NCBI GenBank assembly: GCA_036521995.1
Contig: DATDGR010000284.1
Location: forward strand, 1 to 54,515
Source of the DNA: Gp13-AA77 sp036521995
Lineage (GTDB): Bacteria > Acidobacteriota > Terriglobia > UBA7540
Reading direction: 5' to 3'
DNA length: 54,515 nt
This document shows, one piece after another, positions 36,072-44,079 of the stretch. The stretch's first letter is position 1; each line of letters starts with the position of its first letter. Position numbers and translations under genes: made by a program. The notes below the pieces were generated by a model. It was not told where the DNA came from and ran no database searches. It saw nothing but the letters and a program-made list of their open reading frames with translations.

Positions 36072-37553
36072 TTAACCCTTTGGCGACCCGACCGGTCCAG
36101 CCAGGATGGCGTGGCCCGTTACGTATTCGATCCTCAGCACATCGCCTTTCATAATTTCGACTCTCAGAACCGCCTGGAAGAAAGGAGGCAGCCGCCGGGC
36201 TGAAGGCGCCACCGAGCCGAGATGAGCGAGGATTTCGGAGCTCCCTGCAGGCGAAGTTGCGAAGTCCGCGGCCGCCTGGGTCCCGATCGTGGTGAGGCCT
36301 CCGAGCACGGCAATCCTCCGGGCCGACGTGATGCCGGGCAGAAAACTCACCAGTGCGTAATCGGCCCGCAACACTTGAGTCTTGCTATCGCGTTCGGTCT
36401 CGTAGGAGGGGCTCTCACCAGGTTGCGGACGCAGATTGGCGATGCGCCAGCCCCATAGGTTCGGGGCGTTCGGGGGCAGTACGAACACGAAATCCTGAGT
36501 TAAGGGGAGCTTCGCCAGCAAATTGTTCTCGACCGTCGAGCCCAGGAAAATCATGTTGTGCTGGCTCAGGTCAGCAATCGTCACCAATCGCCCCCGCTTG
36601 ACGCTCAGAGAGGAGTGCTCCTCGGTGAACAAACGAGTGAGATAGAAGACGGCCATCACTTCGCCCGTTCCCGTGTACAGATCTTCGAAAAAGACGGGGC
36701 CGGCGCGGTCCAAAAGGCGGGGGTTAGCGCTCAGTTTGCGGGCCACGTCGCTGCGCGCGGGAGCGCCGACGTTGTCGATCTCCTCGCTTTTGACGCGCAA
36801 CAGGTCGGAGTCTTCGGTGGCGAGAAAGATGGAGTTCGAATAACCCACCATGGGCGAACTTCCGTCCTTGAGGAAGTCGGTCCATAGCGTGGTCAGGGGG
36901 TTGTCAACGCTGGCTGCCAAAGCCGTGTTTTGCCCAACCGGGTTCGGCTTGCCGGATCCGCGGTAGCTGCCGAGGCGGGGCAGAAGGAGCAGCGCGCCGC
37001 CGATCAGGGCGCCGGCCAACAGGACCAGGGAGAGTCCAAGAAAGGGGCGCTCCCTGCGCAGGTTCCGGAGGCCGAAAAGCGGACCGCTTGGAGGCTGCGG
37101 CGCGGTTGGTCCCTTGGGAGTGGCTTCCGAGGCGACGTCGGAGGGATGGAAATCAGGAATTTCCGGACCGGCTGAGTAGACCCGGCGCGAAAAGGAAGGA
37201 ATGTAGTGGCCCTTCAAGATCACCAGCAGGATCGGATCCGCCGCACCTTCACCCTCGTAGTACTTCTTCAGCTTCTCGCGAAGGCGGTTTGCCTGGACGC
37301 GAACTGTGGTGTCTATCTTGGGGTCGTACTCTCCTGTTCTGCCAAAGACGTCGGCCCCGATCGCGTATTCCTTGATCTCGTGGGATAACCCGTCAATCGT
37401 CTTGCAAGTGACATACTCCAGGAACTTCTGGAGCCCCGGGGCGTTCCTGAAAGCCTCAGAGCCCAATATCCTCTGAAGCTGCCGGCGTTGCTCTTCCGGA
37501 CTAACCGGCACCTGGGACCAGTCGCTTTCGGAAACCAGAGGCGAGCCTTTCAT
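36072..37553 (-). CDS. Transmembrane regulator-like protein with N-terminal wHTH-like domain
   Basis: A 493-residue protein. The N-terminal ~100 residues carry a pattern common in Acidobacteriota proteins: ILGSEAFRNAPGLQKFLEYV, LSHEIKEYAIGADVFGR, YDPKIDTTVRVQANRLREKL and KKYYEGEG. These precede signalling or TolB-like domains and are regarded as DNA-binding-like. A single transmembrane helix lies at about 168-190 (LGLSLVLLAGALIGGALLLL), then a ~300-residue periplasmic domain of no recognised family. The layout resembles ToxR-type one-component regulators. ATG 37553 (AAGGGGG upstream) was preferred over the longer frame. It is divergent from the TonB receptor across 290 bases. Confidence 0.75.
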   Translation of the reverse strand: MKGSPLVSESDWSQVPVSPEEQRRQLQRILGSEAFRNAPGLQKFLEYVTCKTIDGLSHEIKEYAIGADVFGRTGEYDPKIDTTVRVQANRLREKLKKYYEGEGAADPILLVILKGHYIPSFSRRVYSAGPEIPDFHPSDVASEATPKGPTAPQPPSGPLFGLRNLRRERPFLGLSLVLLAGALIGGALLLLPRLGSYRGSGKPNPVGQNTALAASVDNPLTTLWTDFLKDGSSPMVGYSNSIFLATEDSDLLRVKSEEIDNVGAPARSDVARKLSANPRLLDRAGPVFFEDLYTGTGEVMAVFYLTRLFTEEHSSLSVKRGRLVTIADLSQHNMIFLGSTVENNLLAKLPLTQDFVFVLPPNAPNLWGWRIANLRPQPGESPSYETERDSKTQVLRADYALVSFLPGITSARRIAVLGGLTTIGTQAAADFATSPAGSSEILAHLGSVAPSARRLPPFFQAVLRVEIMKGDVLRIEYVTGHAILAGPVGSPKG

Positions 37554-37633
37554 GGTAGCAAACCCCCTTCGACCCACCCGACGCGCTACTAGTGAACGGG
37601 GTCTAACCGGCTGTATCCAGCCTTTTACTGACC

Positions 37634-37673
37634 GTTACATCGCCGCGGTAACCGTTACATCACTCCATGTAAC
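37634..37673. promoter_or_regulatory. GTTACAT box array between regulator and TonB receptor
   Basis: GTTACAT occurs at 37634-37640 and 37654-37660 (period 20 bases, two helical turns, within longer ACCGTTACATC copies). An inverted copy ATGTAAC lies at 37667-37673. The spacing suits cooperative binding by a dimer or oligomer on one DNA face. The divergent membrane regulator is the natural candidate to bind. Confidence 0.5.
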
Positions 37674-37773
37674 TCCTACAAGGTTTATGAGGAGCATAGT
37701 TGATCCTAGCATATTTGTTGGGGCGTTGTTAATTAGGTACGTCCTGTCGCGGTAAGGTGCCTTTACGTTTAAC

Positions 37774-37825
37774 CCCTTGATTACTAAGGGGCTGCTGAAC
37801 CCTTCGTCGGGATTCTTCAGGGTTA
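37774..37825 (+). promoter_or_regulatory. Two stem-loops in the 5' leader of the TonB receptor gene
   Basis: CCCCTT/AAGGGG (37774-37779 with 37787-37792) is followed by AACCCT/AGGGTT (37799-37804 with 37820-37825), just before AAGGAGG and the ATG. They could be attenuation or mRNA-stability structures. No U-run follows either. Confidence 0.4.
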
Positions 37826-37845
37826 AAGTTCCATAAGGAGGACGT

Positions 37846-40800
37846 ATGCAGTCCATTAGGGTGAAAAGCACGGCCGAGCGGAGGGTGTCCCTTGTCGTCT
37901 TCTTCGCCGCTGCCTCGGTGTTTCTGGCGTTGGCGTTTCCGGGAAGAACATTCGGACAGGCCGTTTACGGCAGCATTGTGGGAAGCGTAACCGACGCTCA
38001 AGGTGCGGCCATTCCGGGCGCCAAGGTGACCATCACCAACCTGGGCCAAGGCGTGAACTTCTCCGCCACCACCAACGAGTCCGGCAATTATGAACAACAA
38101 AGCCTGATCGTGGGCAACTACAAGGTCAAGGTGGAAGCCCAAGGGTTCCAGACCTTCGTCCAGCCGAGTGTACAGGTCAGCGCGGACGTGACCACTCAGG
38201 TGAACGCCGCCCTCCAGCTGGGCCAGATGACCCAGACAGTAACCGTAACGGCCGGCGTGCCGGTCATCCAGACGGAGAAAACGGACGTGGCCAGCATTTA
38301 CAGCGAGCGATCCGTCAAGGAGCTCCCCATTCTGAACCGCAACTTCTCTTTCTTCGAGCTGTACACTCCGGGGGCCGTGCAGCTCCAGTGGCAGCATGCG
38401 GCCAGCGAAAACCCCCAAGGTTCGATCCAGATGCTGGTCAACGGGCAGGAGTTTGGGGGCACGGACTACCAGCTCGACGGTACGGATAACCACGACGTGA
38501 TCCTGGGCATTATGGTGGTCAACCCCAGTCTGGATTCGGTGAGCGAGGTCAAGGTGACCACCGCAGATCAAAGCGCTGAGTTCCCGCAAGCCGATGCCGG
38601 CGTGGTTACGGCCCAGACCAAGTCAGGCACCAACAACCTTCATGGCAGCGCCTTTGGATTCCGGCGCACCGACGCGACCGAGGCTCGCGATCCCTTTGCA
38701 AATTCGGTGATCAATCCGGAGACTGGTAAGTTCCTGCCCCGCACGCTGTGGGACCAGTTCGGCGGCTCGCTCGGGGGACCCATCAAGAAGGATAAGACCT
38801 TCATTTTTGGGGACTACCAGGGGTCACGCCAGAGAAACGGAGGTTCCATCGCCCTCTTTGTGCCGACCGCAGCCGAGCGCGCCGGCGACCTCAGCAGCTT
38901 CGGAATCAACATTTATGATCCGTATGGCGCTAACGGCGCCATCGTTCCGCCGGCCCAGCGCACACAGTTTGCCGGCAACATGATTCCGAGCACCCTGCTC
39001 ACCTCGCAAGCCCAGAAGTTGCTGGCCTCCATCCCCTTGCCGAACGTCCCTGGGGCCGCCTCGTGTAGCACGCCGTCTGCGTGCGCCAGCAATAACTACA
39101 ACGCTTCGGGCGTGCAGCTCTTTGATACGGATGCTTTCGACGTTCGGGCCGATCAGTATCAAACGGAGAAACTGCATCTGTTCGGCCGCTACAGCTTCCA
39201 ACGGTATTACCAGCAGTCTCCCGGGGCGTTCGGGAACGACGCGGGAGGTCCTAACTTTAATGGCATACGCTTCTCAGGAGCCTCAGACGCGCGCACGCAA
39301 AGTATCGCCACGGGTTTCGATTATGCCGTTTCACCCAGCCTGATCACGGATTTCCGGTTTGGGTTTTTCCGCTACCGTGTGTTCGTGAATCCCAACGGAC
39401 TCGGCACCACGCCGGCCGCCGACGCCGGCATCCCCGGTCTTAACACGAGCTCGATCACATCTGGAATGCCGTACTTCGACATCAATGGCACTGGCGGCTT
39501 CAGTTTCGGATATGCTCTGGGCGTTAATGGGTGCAATTGCCCCCTGAACGAGCAGGAGCAGCAGTTCCAGTTCGTCAACAACTGGACTTCGATCAAGGGC
39601 AACCATACCTTCAAGTTCGGCGCGGACATTCGCCGAGCCATGAACCTGCGCGTTCCCAGTGACTCTCATCGCGCCGGCCAGTTGTTCTTTGGGAACAACA
39701 GCATCTATCTCACATCAGGAGCAGCAGGCGGCGGCCTCGGCTTGGCGGATTTCCTGCTTGGCGAGCCGAACTCTTTCTCGCGTTACGTCAGCAATACTAC
39801 GGACGCGGCCGAGCGCCAGACCCGAATGTTCTACTACGGGCAAGATACTTGGCGCATGACGCCCAAACTGACCTTCAATTACGGCCTGCGCTGGGAGATC
39901 ATGTACCCTCAGACGGTCACCTGCGTGGCCTGCGGCGGCTGGGTCAACCCCTACACCGGAGAAACGATCGTGGCCGGAGAAACACCCGGAACGGGGTGGA
40001 ACGGCGGCATCCACAATAGCTTCACCAATTTCGGTCCCGTGGCCGGGATTGCCTATCAGTTGAACCCCAAAACCATCCTGCGGTTGGGATACGGACGTGA
40101 CTTTGACGTGGGTCTGTTCGGCTCTGTCTTCGGCCACACCGTGACCCAGAACGTCCCGGTGCTCGCTCAACAGTCGATCTCCCCTACCGTGCCCTATACG
40201 GACGTGTTTAATTTGGCCACGGGCCCACCGGCGCTTGATCCCAACACGATTCTCACCACCACGGCCAAAGGAATCACGGGCCTGCCACTTTACCCAGGCG
40301 CGCTGGCGTCCCCGCACGTACTTCCCCTGAGGATGCGCTTGCCGACCGTGGACTCGTGGAACATAACGCTACAGCGAGAACTGACGAACAACATGAGCAT
40401 CCAGGTGGGTTGGGTGGCCGCCAAAGGCACCCACGTGTTCGCCGGCGATGGCCCCAACTACAACATCAACCAGGCTTCGATCCAGGGTTACTCCACCATA
40501 ACCGGACCTGAATGCAACAACAGTTTTCCGTGCACCAATGCGCGGGAGCCCTTTTACCAGCAGTTCGGCTGGACCCAGGGAGTTCAGTGGTATGGAAACG
40601 ATGTTTCCGATAATTATAACTCATTGCAAGCTGTATTCAGAAGACGCTTCTCGGCCGGATATTCCGTGACGGCTAACTATACGTGGTCAAAGTGCTTTGA
40701 CTTCGGCGGAGGGTATTCGGAGGCTCCAGAAGGCGGCGCAATCGCGTACGGGCCTTGCGACTTCAACCGCAACCAGGTGTTGAATATTCAGAATCTCGTG

Positions 40801-41355
40801 GAGCTGCCTTTCGGCAAGGGCAAGCGCTGGGCCAACTCTTCGAAGGCACTCGATTATATTGTGGGTGGCTGGCAATGGAATGCGGTCTGGAACCTCCAAA
40901 GCGGACAACCCTTCACTGCCAGCTACCAGGACTGCGGGTCTGATCAGGATGTGGGGACCTGCCGCCCAAATCTGGTTGGCAACGCCGTGCTTTCGAACCG
41001 GACCCAGAACCAGTGGTTTACGACAACCGGGGGCGTGCTTCTCTCGTCGAACGGCCAGACTATTGGTCCCTGGCAACGTCCCCAGGTGGGGCAACTCGGT
41101 AACACCCCATGGGATTCTCTGTACGGCCCCCATTTCTACGAAGTGGATATGTCCCTGTTCAAAAACTTCAAGATCACAGAAAAAGTCGCCGGCCAGTTCC
41201 GGGCTGAAGCCTTCAACATCTTCAACGTAGCGAATCTGGGCCAGCCAAACGCCACGGTGGATGCGTCCAACGCCGGGCAAATCCAAAGCACGTTCACACC
41301 GGGCAATATCGCCGGCATGCGGAACTTCCAGTTCGGGCTTCGATTTGATTTCTGA
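37846..41355 (+). CDS. TonB-dependent receptor with carboxypeptidase-regulatory-like N-terminal domain
   Basis: A 1169-residue outer-membrane importer. The signal peptide ends near FGQA (residue ~42). A carboxypeptidase-regulatory-like domain follows at about 45-125 (VYGSIVGSVTDAQGAAIPGA, NESGNYEQQSLIVGNYKVKV), then a plug domain (about 130-270) and the 22-strand barrel, ending NFQFGLRFDF with terminal Phe as outer-membrane barrels do. AAGGAGG lies 4 bases before ATG. A strong terminator follows the stop, so the next genes need their own promoter or read-through. The ligand is unknown. Confidence 0.93.
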   Translation: MQSIRVKSTAERRVSLVVFFAAASVFLALAFPGRTFGQAVYGSIVGSVTDAQGAAIPGAKVTITNLGQGVNFSATTNESGNYEQQSLIVGNYKVKVEAQGFQTFVQPSVQVSADVTTQVNAALQLGQMTQTVTVTAGVPVIQTEKTDVASIYSERSVKELPILNRNFSFFELYTPGAVQLQWQHAASENPQGSIQMLVNGQEFGGTDYQLDGTDNHDVILGIMVVNPSLDSVSEVKVTTADQSAEFPQADAGVVTAQTKSGTNNLHGSAFGFRRTDATEARDPFANSVINPETGKFLPRTLWDQFGGSLGGPIKKDKTFIFGDYQGSRQRNGGSIALFVPTAAERAGDLSSFGINIYDPYGANGAIVPPAQRTQFAGNMIPSTLLTSQAQKLLASIPLPNVPGAASCSTPSACASNNYNASGVQLFDTDAFDVRADQYQTEKLHLFGRYSFQRYYQQSPGAFGNDAGGPNFNGIRFSGASDARTQSIATGFDYAVSPSLITDFRFGFFRYRVFVNPNGLGTTPAADAGIPGLNTSSITSGMPYFDINGTGGFSFGYALGVNGCNCPLNEQEQQFQFVNNWTSIKGNHTFKFGADIRRAMNLRVPSDSHRAGQLFFGNNSIYLTSGAAGGGLGLADFLLGEPNSFSRYVSNTTDAAERQTRMFYYGQDTWRMTPKLTFNYGLRWEIMYPQTVTCVACGGWVNPYTGETIVAGETPGTGWNGGIHNSFTNFGPVAGIAYQLNPKTILRLGYGRDFDVGLFGSVFGHTVTQNVPVLAQQSISPTVPYTDVFNLATGPPALDPNTILTTTAKGITGLPLYPGALASPHVLPLRMRLPTVDSWNITLQRELTNNMSIQVGWVAAKGTHVFAGDGPNYNINQASIQGYSTITGPECNNSFPCTNAREPFYQQFGWTQGVQWYGNDVSDNYNSLQAVFRRRFSAGYSVTANYTWSKCFDFGGGYSEAPEGGAIAYGPCDFNRNQVLNIQNLVELPFGKGKRWANSSKALDYIVGGWQWNAVWNLQSGQPFTASYQDCGSDQDVGTCRPNLVGNAVLSNRTQNQWFTTTGGVLLSSNGQTIGPWQRPQVGQLGNTPWDSLYGPHFYEVDMSLFKNFKITEKVAGQFRAEAFNIFNVANLGQPNATVDASNAGQIQSTFTPGNIAGMRNFQFGLRFDF

Positions 41356-41384
41356 AGCCGGAACGCGAACTCGGCCAGCATTTG

Positions 41385-41414
41385 AGGGGAGCTCATGAAG
41401 CTCCCCTTTTTTTT
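41385..41414 (+). terminator. Rho-independent terminator after TonB receptor gene
   Basis: A 9-bp perfect stem AGGGGAGCT (41385-41393) with AGCTCCCCT (41399-41407), a 5-base loop, then eight T. Confidence 0.93.
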
Positions 41415-41524
41415 CTGCCCGGCGGCGGCGCCTCTTCTGCAGCACCCGCGTTAAGATAAGGCCTTCCCCTGTGCGGCCCCCTACCGGGACCTGCAGTCGG
41501 GGGTCAGCTGATCGCCGATCTAAG

Positions 41525-43381
41525 ATGGAACAGTTATTTTATGACCGCGCCTTAAGACAAGCGCGCGCGACGCTCAGAATGACATTTTGGGCGGGTCTGG
41601 CGGAATGGTGCGCCGGCTTGATACTCGGCATCGCGTTCCTTCCTGTTTGCTGTGCGGGCCGAGGCCAGGAGGATCTCGCCCAACCGGCGCCGGTATTCCG
41701 TAACACGGCGCCCGGCGTGGACTACGTTGGCTCCGCAGCCTGCGCGCGCTGCCATCAGGCTATCTACGACCAGTTCATGCGGACCGACATGGGCCGCAGT
41801 ATCTCCCCGGCAGAGGCTTCTGACCACCTCGGCAGAGTGACGTCGCGGGTCTCGATCTACGACAAGGTCCTGGGCCGGTATTTCGAAGTCTTCCGCGATG
41901 GAAACCGACTATACCAGGGCGAATATGCGCTCGACGCTGCCGGGCACGAGCTCTACCGGCACACGGAAAAGCTCGCCTACGCCGTTGGCGCCGGACAGAA
42001 CGGCTGGGCTTATCTGGTCCAGCGTGGCAATTATCTCTTTCAGGCGCCGCTTTCCTATTATGCGAGGACTGAGTCCTGGGGGCTGTCGCCCGGACACGAG
42101 CTCGGATTCAACCGGGCCATCACGGCCGGCTGCATCGCGTGCCACAGTGGCCGGCCTCAGCCGATTCCCGATCGAGATGCCCTTTATCGGCGGCCGGCCT
42201 TTGCCGAGCTTTCGATCGGCTGCGAGAACTGCCACGGGCCGGGGCAATTGCACGTGGAAGAGCGCCTGAAGGGCGAGCGGCTCGCCGGTGGCCCATCTGG
42301 AGCGGCCATCGACACTTCCATCGTGAATCCTGCCAGGTTGCCGAACTGGCTCGCCGACAACATCTGCATGTTCTGCCATCAGGAAGGGGACGCACGCGTG
42401 CTCCAACCGGGCAAAAGCTACCTGGACTTTCGCCCCGGGACACCGCTGCACGATACGCTGGTGATCCTTATGCTGCCCCAAGGATCCAAAGCACAGGAGC
42501 AATCACCTCTGCTGAATCACTACTCGCTGATGACCGCCAGCCGTTGCTACCGCGATAGCGCCGGGCGCTTGAGCTGCCTCACCTGCCATGGCGCGCACAT
42601 TCAACCCACGTCTGAGGACGCTCCCGCGTATTACCGCTCGAAATGCCTCACCTGTCATACCGGCACAAGCTGCACGCTTCCCGTAGCGGAGCGCCGCCGG
42701 CACACGCCGCCCGATGACTGCGCGGGCTGTCACATGCCAAAGCGGGAGCTCCAGTCCATCGCTCACTCCGCCTTGACGGACCATCGCATTATCCGCCACG
42801 CCGGCGAGCCGTATCCGGAAGCCATCCTGCACGAGACCACACCCGGCCTCGACGGCCTTCTTGACCTCGACCGGGAGCCTGGCAGGTATGACTCCGGCCT
42901 GCCACCGATCACGCTTCTGGTCGCTTTCCGGCAGCTTTCGGATCGTGGCGACCCGTACCGCAGCCGGTACCTTGCCCTGCTGAACCAAGCCGCGCCCAAA
43001 GACCCGAACAACCCGGTGGTCCTCGCCATGTTGGCCCGGCAGGCGGCGCTCGAAGGCACAGCGGAGGGAGCGCAGCAGGCGATGGCGGACCTTTCACGGG
43101 CCATCCAGTTTGGATCTGCGTGGCCACCCGATTACGACCTACTGGGAACCCTTTTGCTCCGCGCCGGCCGCCCCGAGGAGGCAATCGGTGTGGTGTCAAG
43201 GGGCATCGCGCTGGCTCCCTATACCCCGTCGCTTTATCCTTTGCTGGCGGCCTGCTATGAGTTAATCGGCCAGCGCTCTGAAGCCGTTGACGCTCTGAAG
43301 AAAGGGTTGGGGCTGTTCCCCGAGGAACTCTCGATGCGGGAGCAGCTCAAGAAAATTGAGTCTGGCGGAGCGGCTCCGTGA
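41525..43381 (+). CDS. Exported heptahaem cytochrome c with TPR region
   Basis: A ~618-residue periplasmic protein with seven CxxCH haem sites: CARCH (73-77), CIACH, CENCH, CMFCH, CLTCH, CLTCH and CAGCH, spread over about residues 73-415. A TPR-like region follows (about 490-615: NPVVLAMLARQAALEGTAEG, AVDALKKGLGLFPEELSMRE). The export signal is AGLILGIAFLPVCCAG. The start could be ATG 41525 or ATG 41579; the sequence between contains GCTCAGAATGAC, a fragment of a common interspersed repeat, so the shorter form may be real. The last gene base overlaps the redoxin gene start (GTGA). It presumably moves electrons for the redox partners downstream. Confidence 0.88.
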   Translation: MEQLFYDRALRQARATLRMTFWAGLAEWCAGLILGIAFLPVCCAGRGQEDLAQPAPVFRNTAPGVDYVGSAACARCHQAIYDQFMRTDMGRSISPAEASDHLGRVTSRVSIYDKVLGRYFEVFRDGNRLYQGEYALDAAGHELYRHTEKLAYAVGAGQNGWAYLVQRGNYLFQAPLSYYARTESWGLSPGHELGFNRAITAGCIACHSGRPQPIPDRDALYRRPAFAELSIGCENCHGPGQLHVEERLKGERLAGGPSGAAIDTSIVNPARLPNWLADNICMFCHQEGDARVLQPGKSYLDFRPGTPLHDTLVILMLPQGSKAQEQSPLLNHYSLMTASRCYRDSAGRLSCLTCHGAHIQPTSEDAPAYYRSKCLTCHTGTSCTLPVAERRRHTPPDDCAGCHMPKRELQSIAHSALTDHRIIRHAGEPYPEAILHETTPGLDGLLDLDREPGRYDSGLPPITLLVAFRQLSDRGDPYRSRYLALLNQAAPKDPNNPVVLAMLARQAALEGTAEGAQQAMADLSRAIQFGSAWPPDYDLLGTLLLRAGRPEEAIGVVSRGIALAPYTPSLYPLLAACYELIGQRSEAVDALKKGLGLFPEELSMREQLKKIESGGAAP

Positions 43382-44079
43382 AGCTAGTGGAGCGCGAGGC
43401 TGGGGGTGCAGACTATAATGACGCTGTTCTGAAGAACGGCGGCTCGGCAAACAAGAGGTCCAGGGATACGCTCTGGCTGGCGCGAGTTCGACACGGCTGG
43501 GTGGCTTTGTGGGTGGTCGGTCTGCTAGCCACAGGCGCAGGAGCAGCGGAATCTGCCGCCCAGCGGGTCCGATTGCTCGACCTTAAAGGCCGCGAGGTCG
43601 AACCTCTCACTGGAACCGACGCCCGGGCGACCGTCTTCGTATTCACGCGCACAGATTGTCCGATCTCGAACCGGTACGCACCCGAAGTTCAACGGATCTA
43701 CTATGAGTTTGCTTCGGTCGACGTCGCTTTCTGGCTGGTCTACGTTGATCCGGAGGAAAGCGTCGCCGTGATCCGGCGGCATCTGAATGATTACGCCTAC
43801 CCTTTTGGCGCCTTGTTTGATCCGCAGCACCAGCTCGTTCGTCTGACCGGAGTGCGAGTCACGCCGGAAGTAGCGGTATTCGTTTCCGGGGGCGCCCAAG
43901 CGAGAATGGTTTATCGCGGTCGCATTGATGACAAGTACGTCGAATTAGACAAGGAGCGCCCCCAGCCAACCACGCATGACCTTGAAAACGTCCTGCGACT
44001 GATTGTGGAGGGAAAACCGGTCAAATCCGAGACGACACGCGCCGTGGGTTGCTTCATTTCAGATTTGGAAGCACGATGA
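43378..44079 (+). CDS. Redoxin (AhpC/TSA-type thioredoxin-fold protein)
   Basis: A 233-residue thioredoxin-fold protein. After a signal anchor at about 41-58 (WVALWVVGLLATGAGAAES) the fold starts at VRLLDLKGREVEPLTGT, with the active-site segment VFTRTDCPISNRYAPE. This has one Cys (CPIS) in place of CxxC, as in peroxiredoxin-like redoxins of this group. It continues with YVDPEESVAVI and GVRVTPEVAVF. The C-terminal GCFISDLEAR is typical of proteins encoded beside cytochrome/monooxygenase genes. It overlaps both neighbours by 4 bases (GTGA and ATGA). Confidence 0.85.
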   Translation: MKLVEREAGGADYNDAVLKNGGSANKRSRDTLWLARVRHGWVALWVVGLLATGAGAAESAAQRVRLLDLKGREVEPLTGTDARATVFVFTRTDCPISNRYAPEVQRIYYEFASVDVAFWLVYVDPEESVAVIRRHLNDYAYPFGALFDPQHQLVRLTGVRVTPEVAVFVSGGAQARMVYRGRIDDKYVELDKERPQPTTHDLENVLRLIVEGKPVKSETTRAVGCFISDLEAR

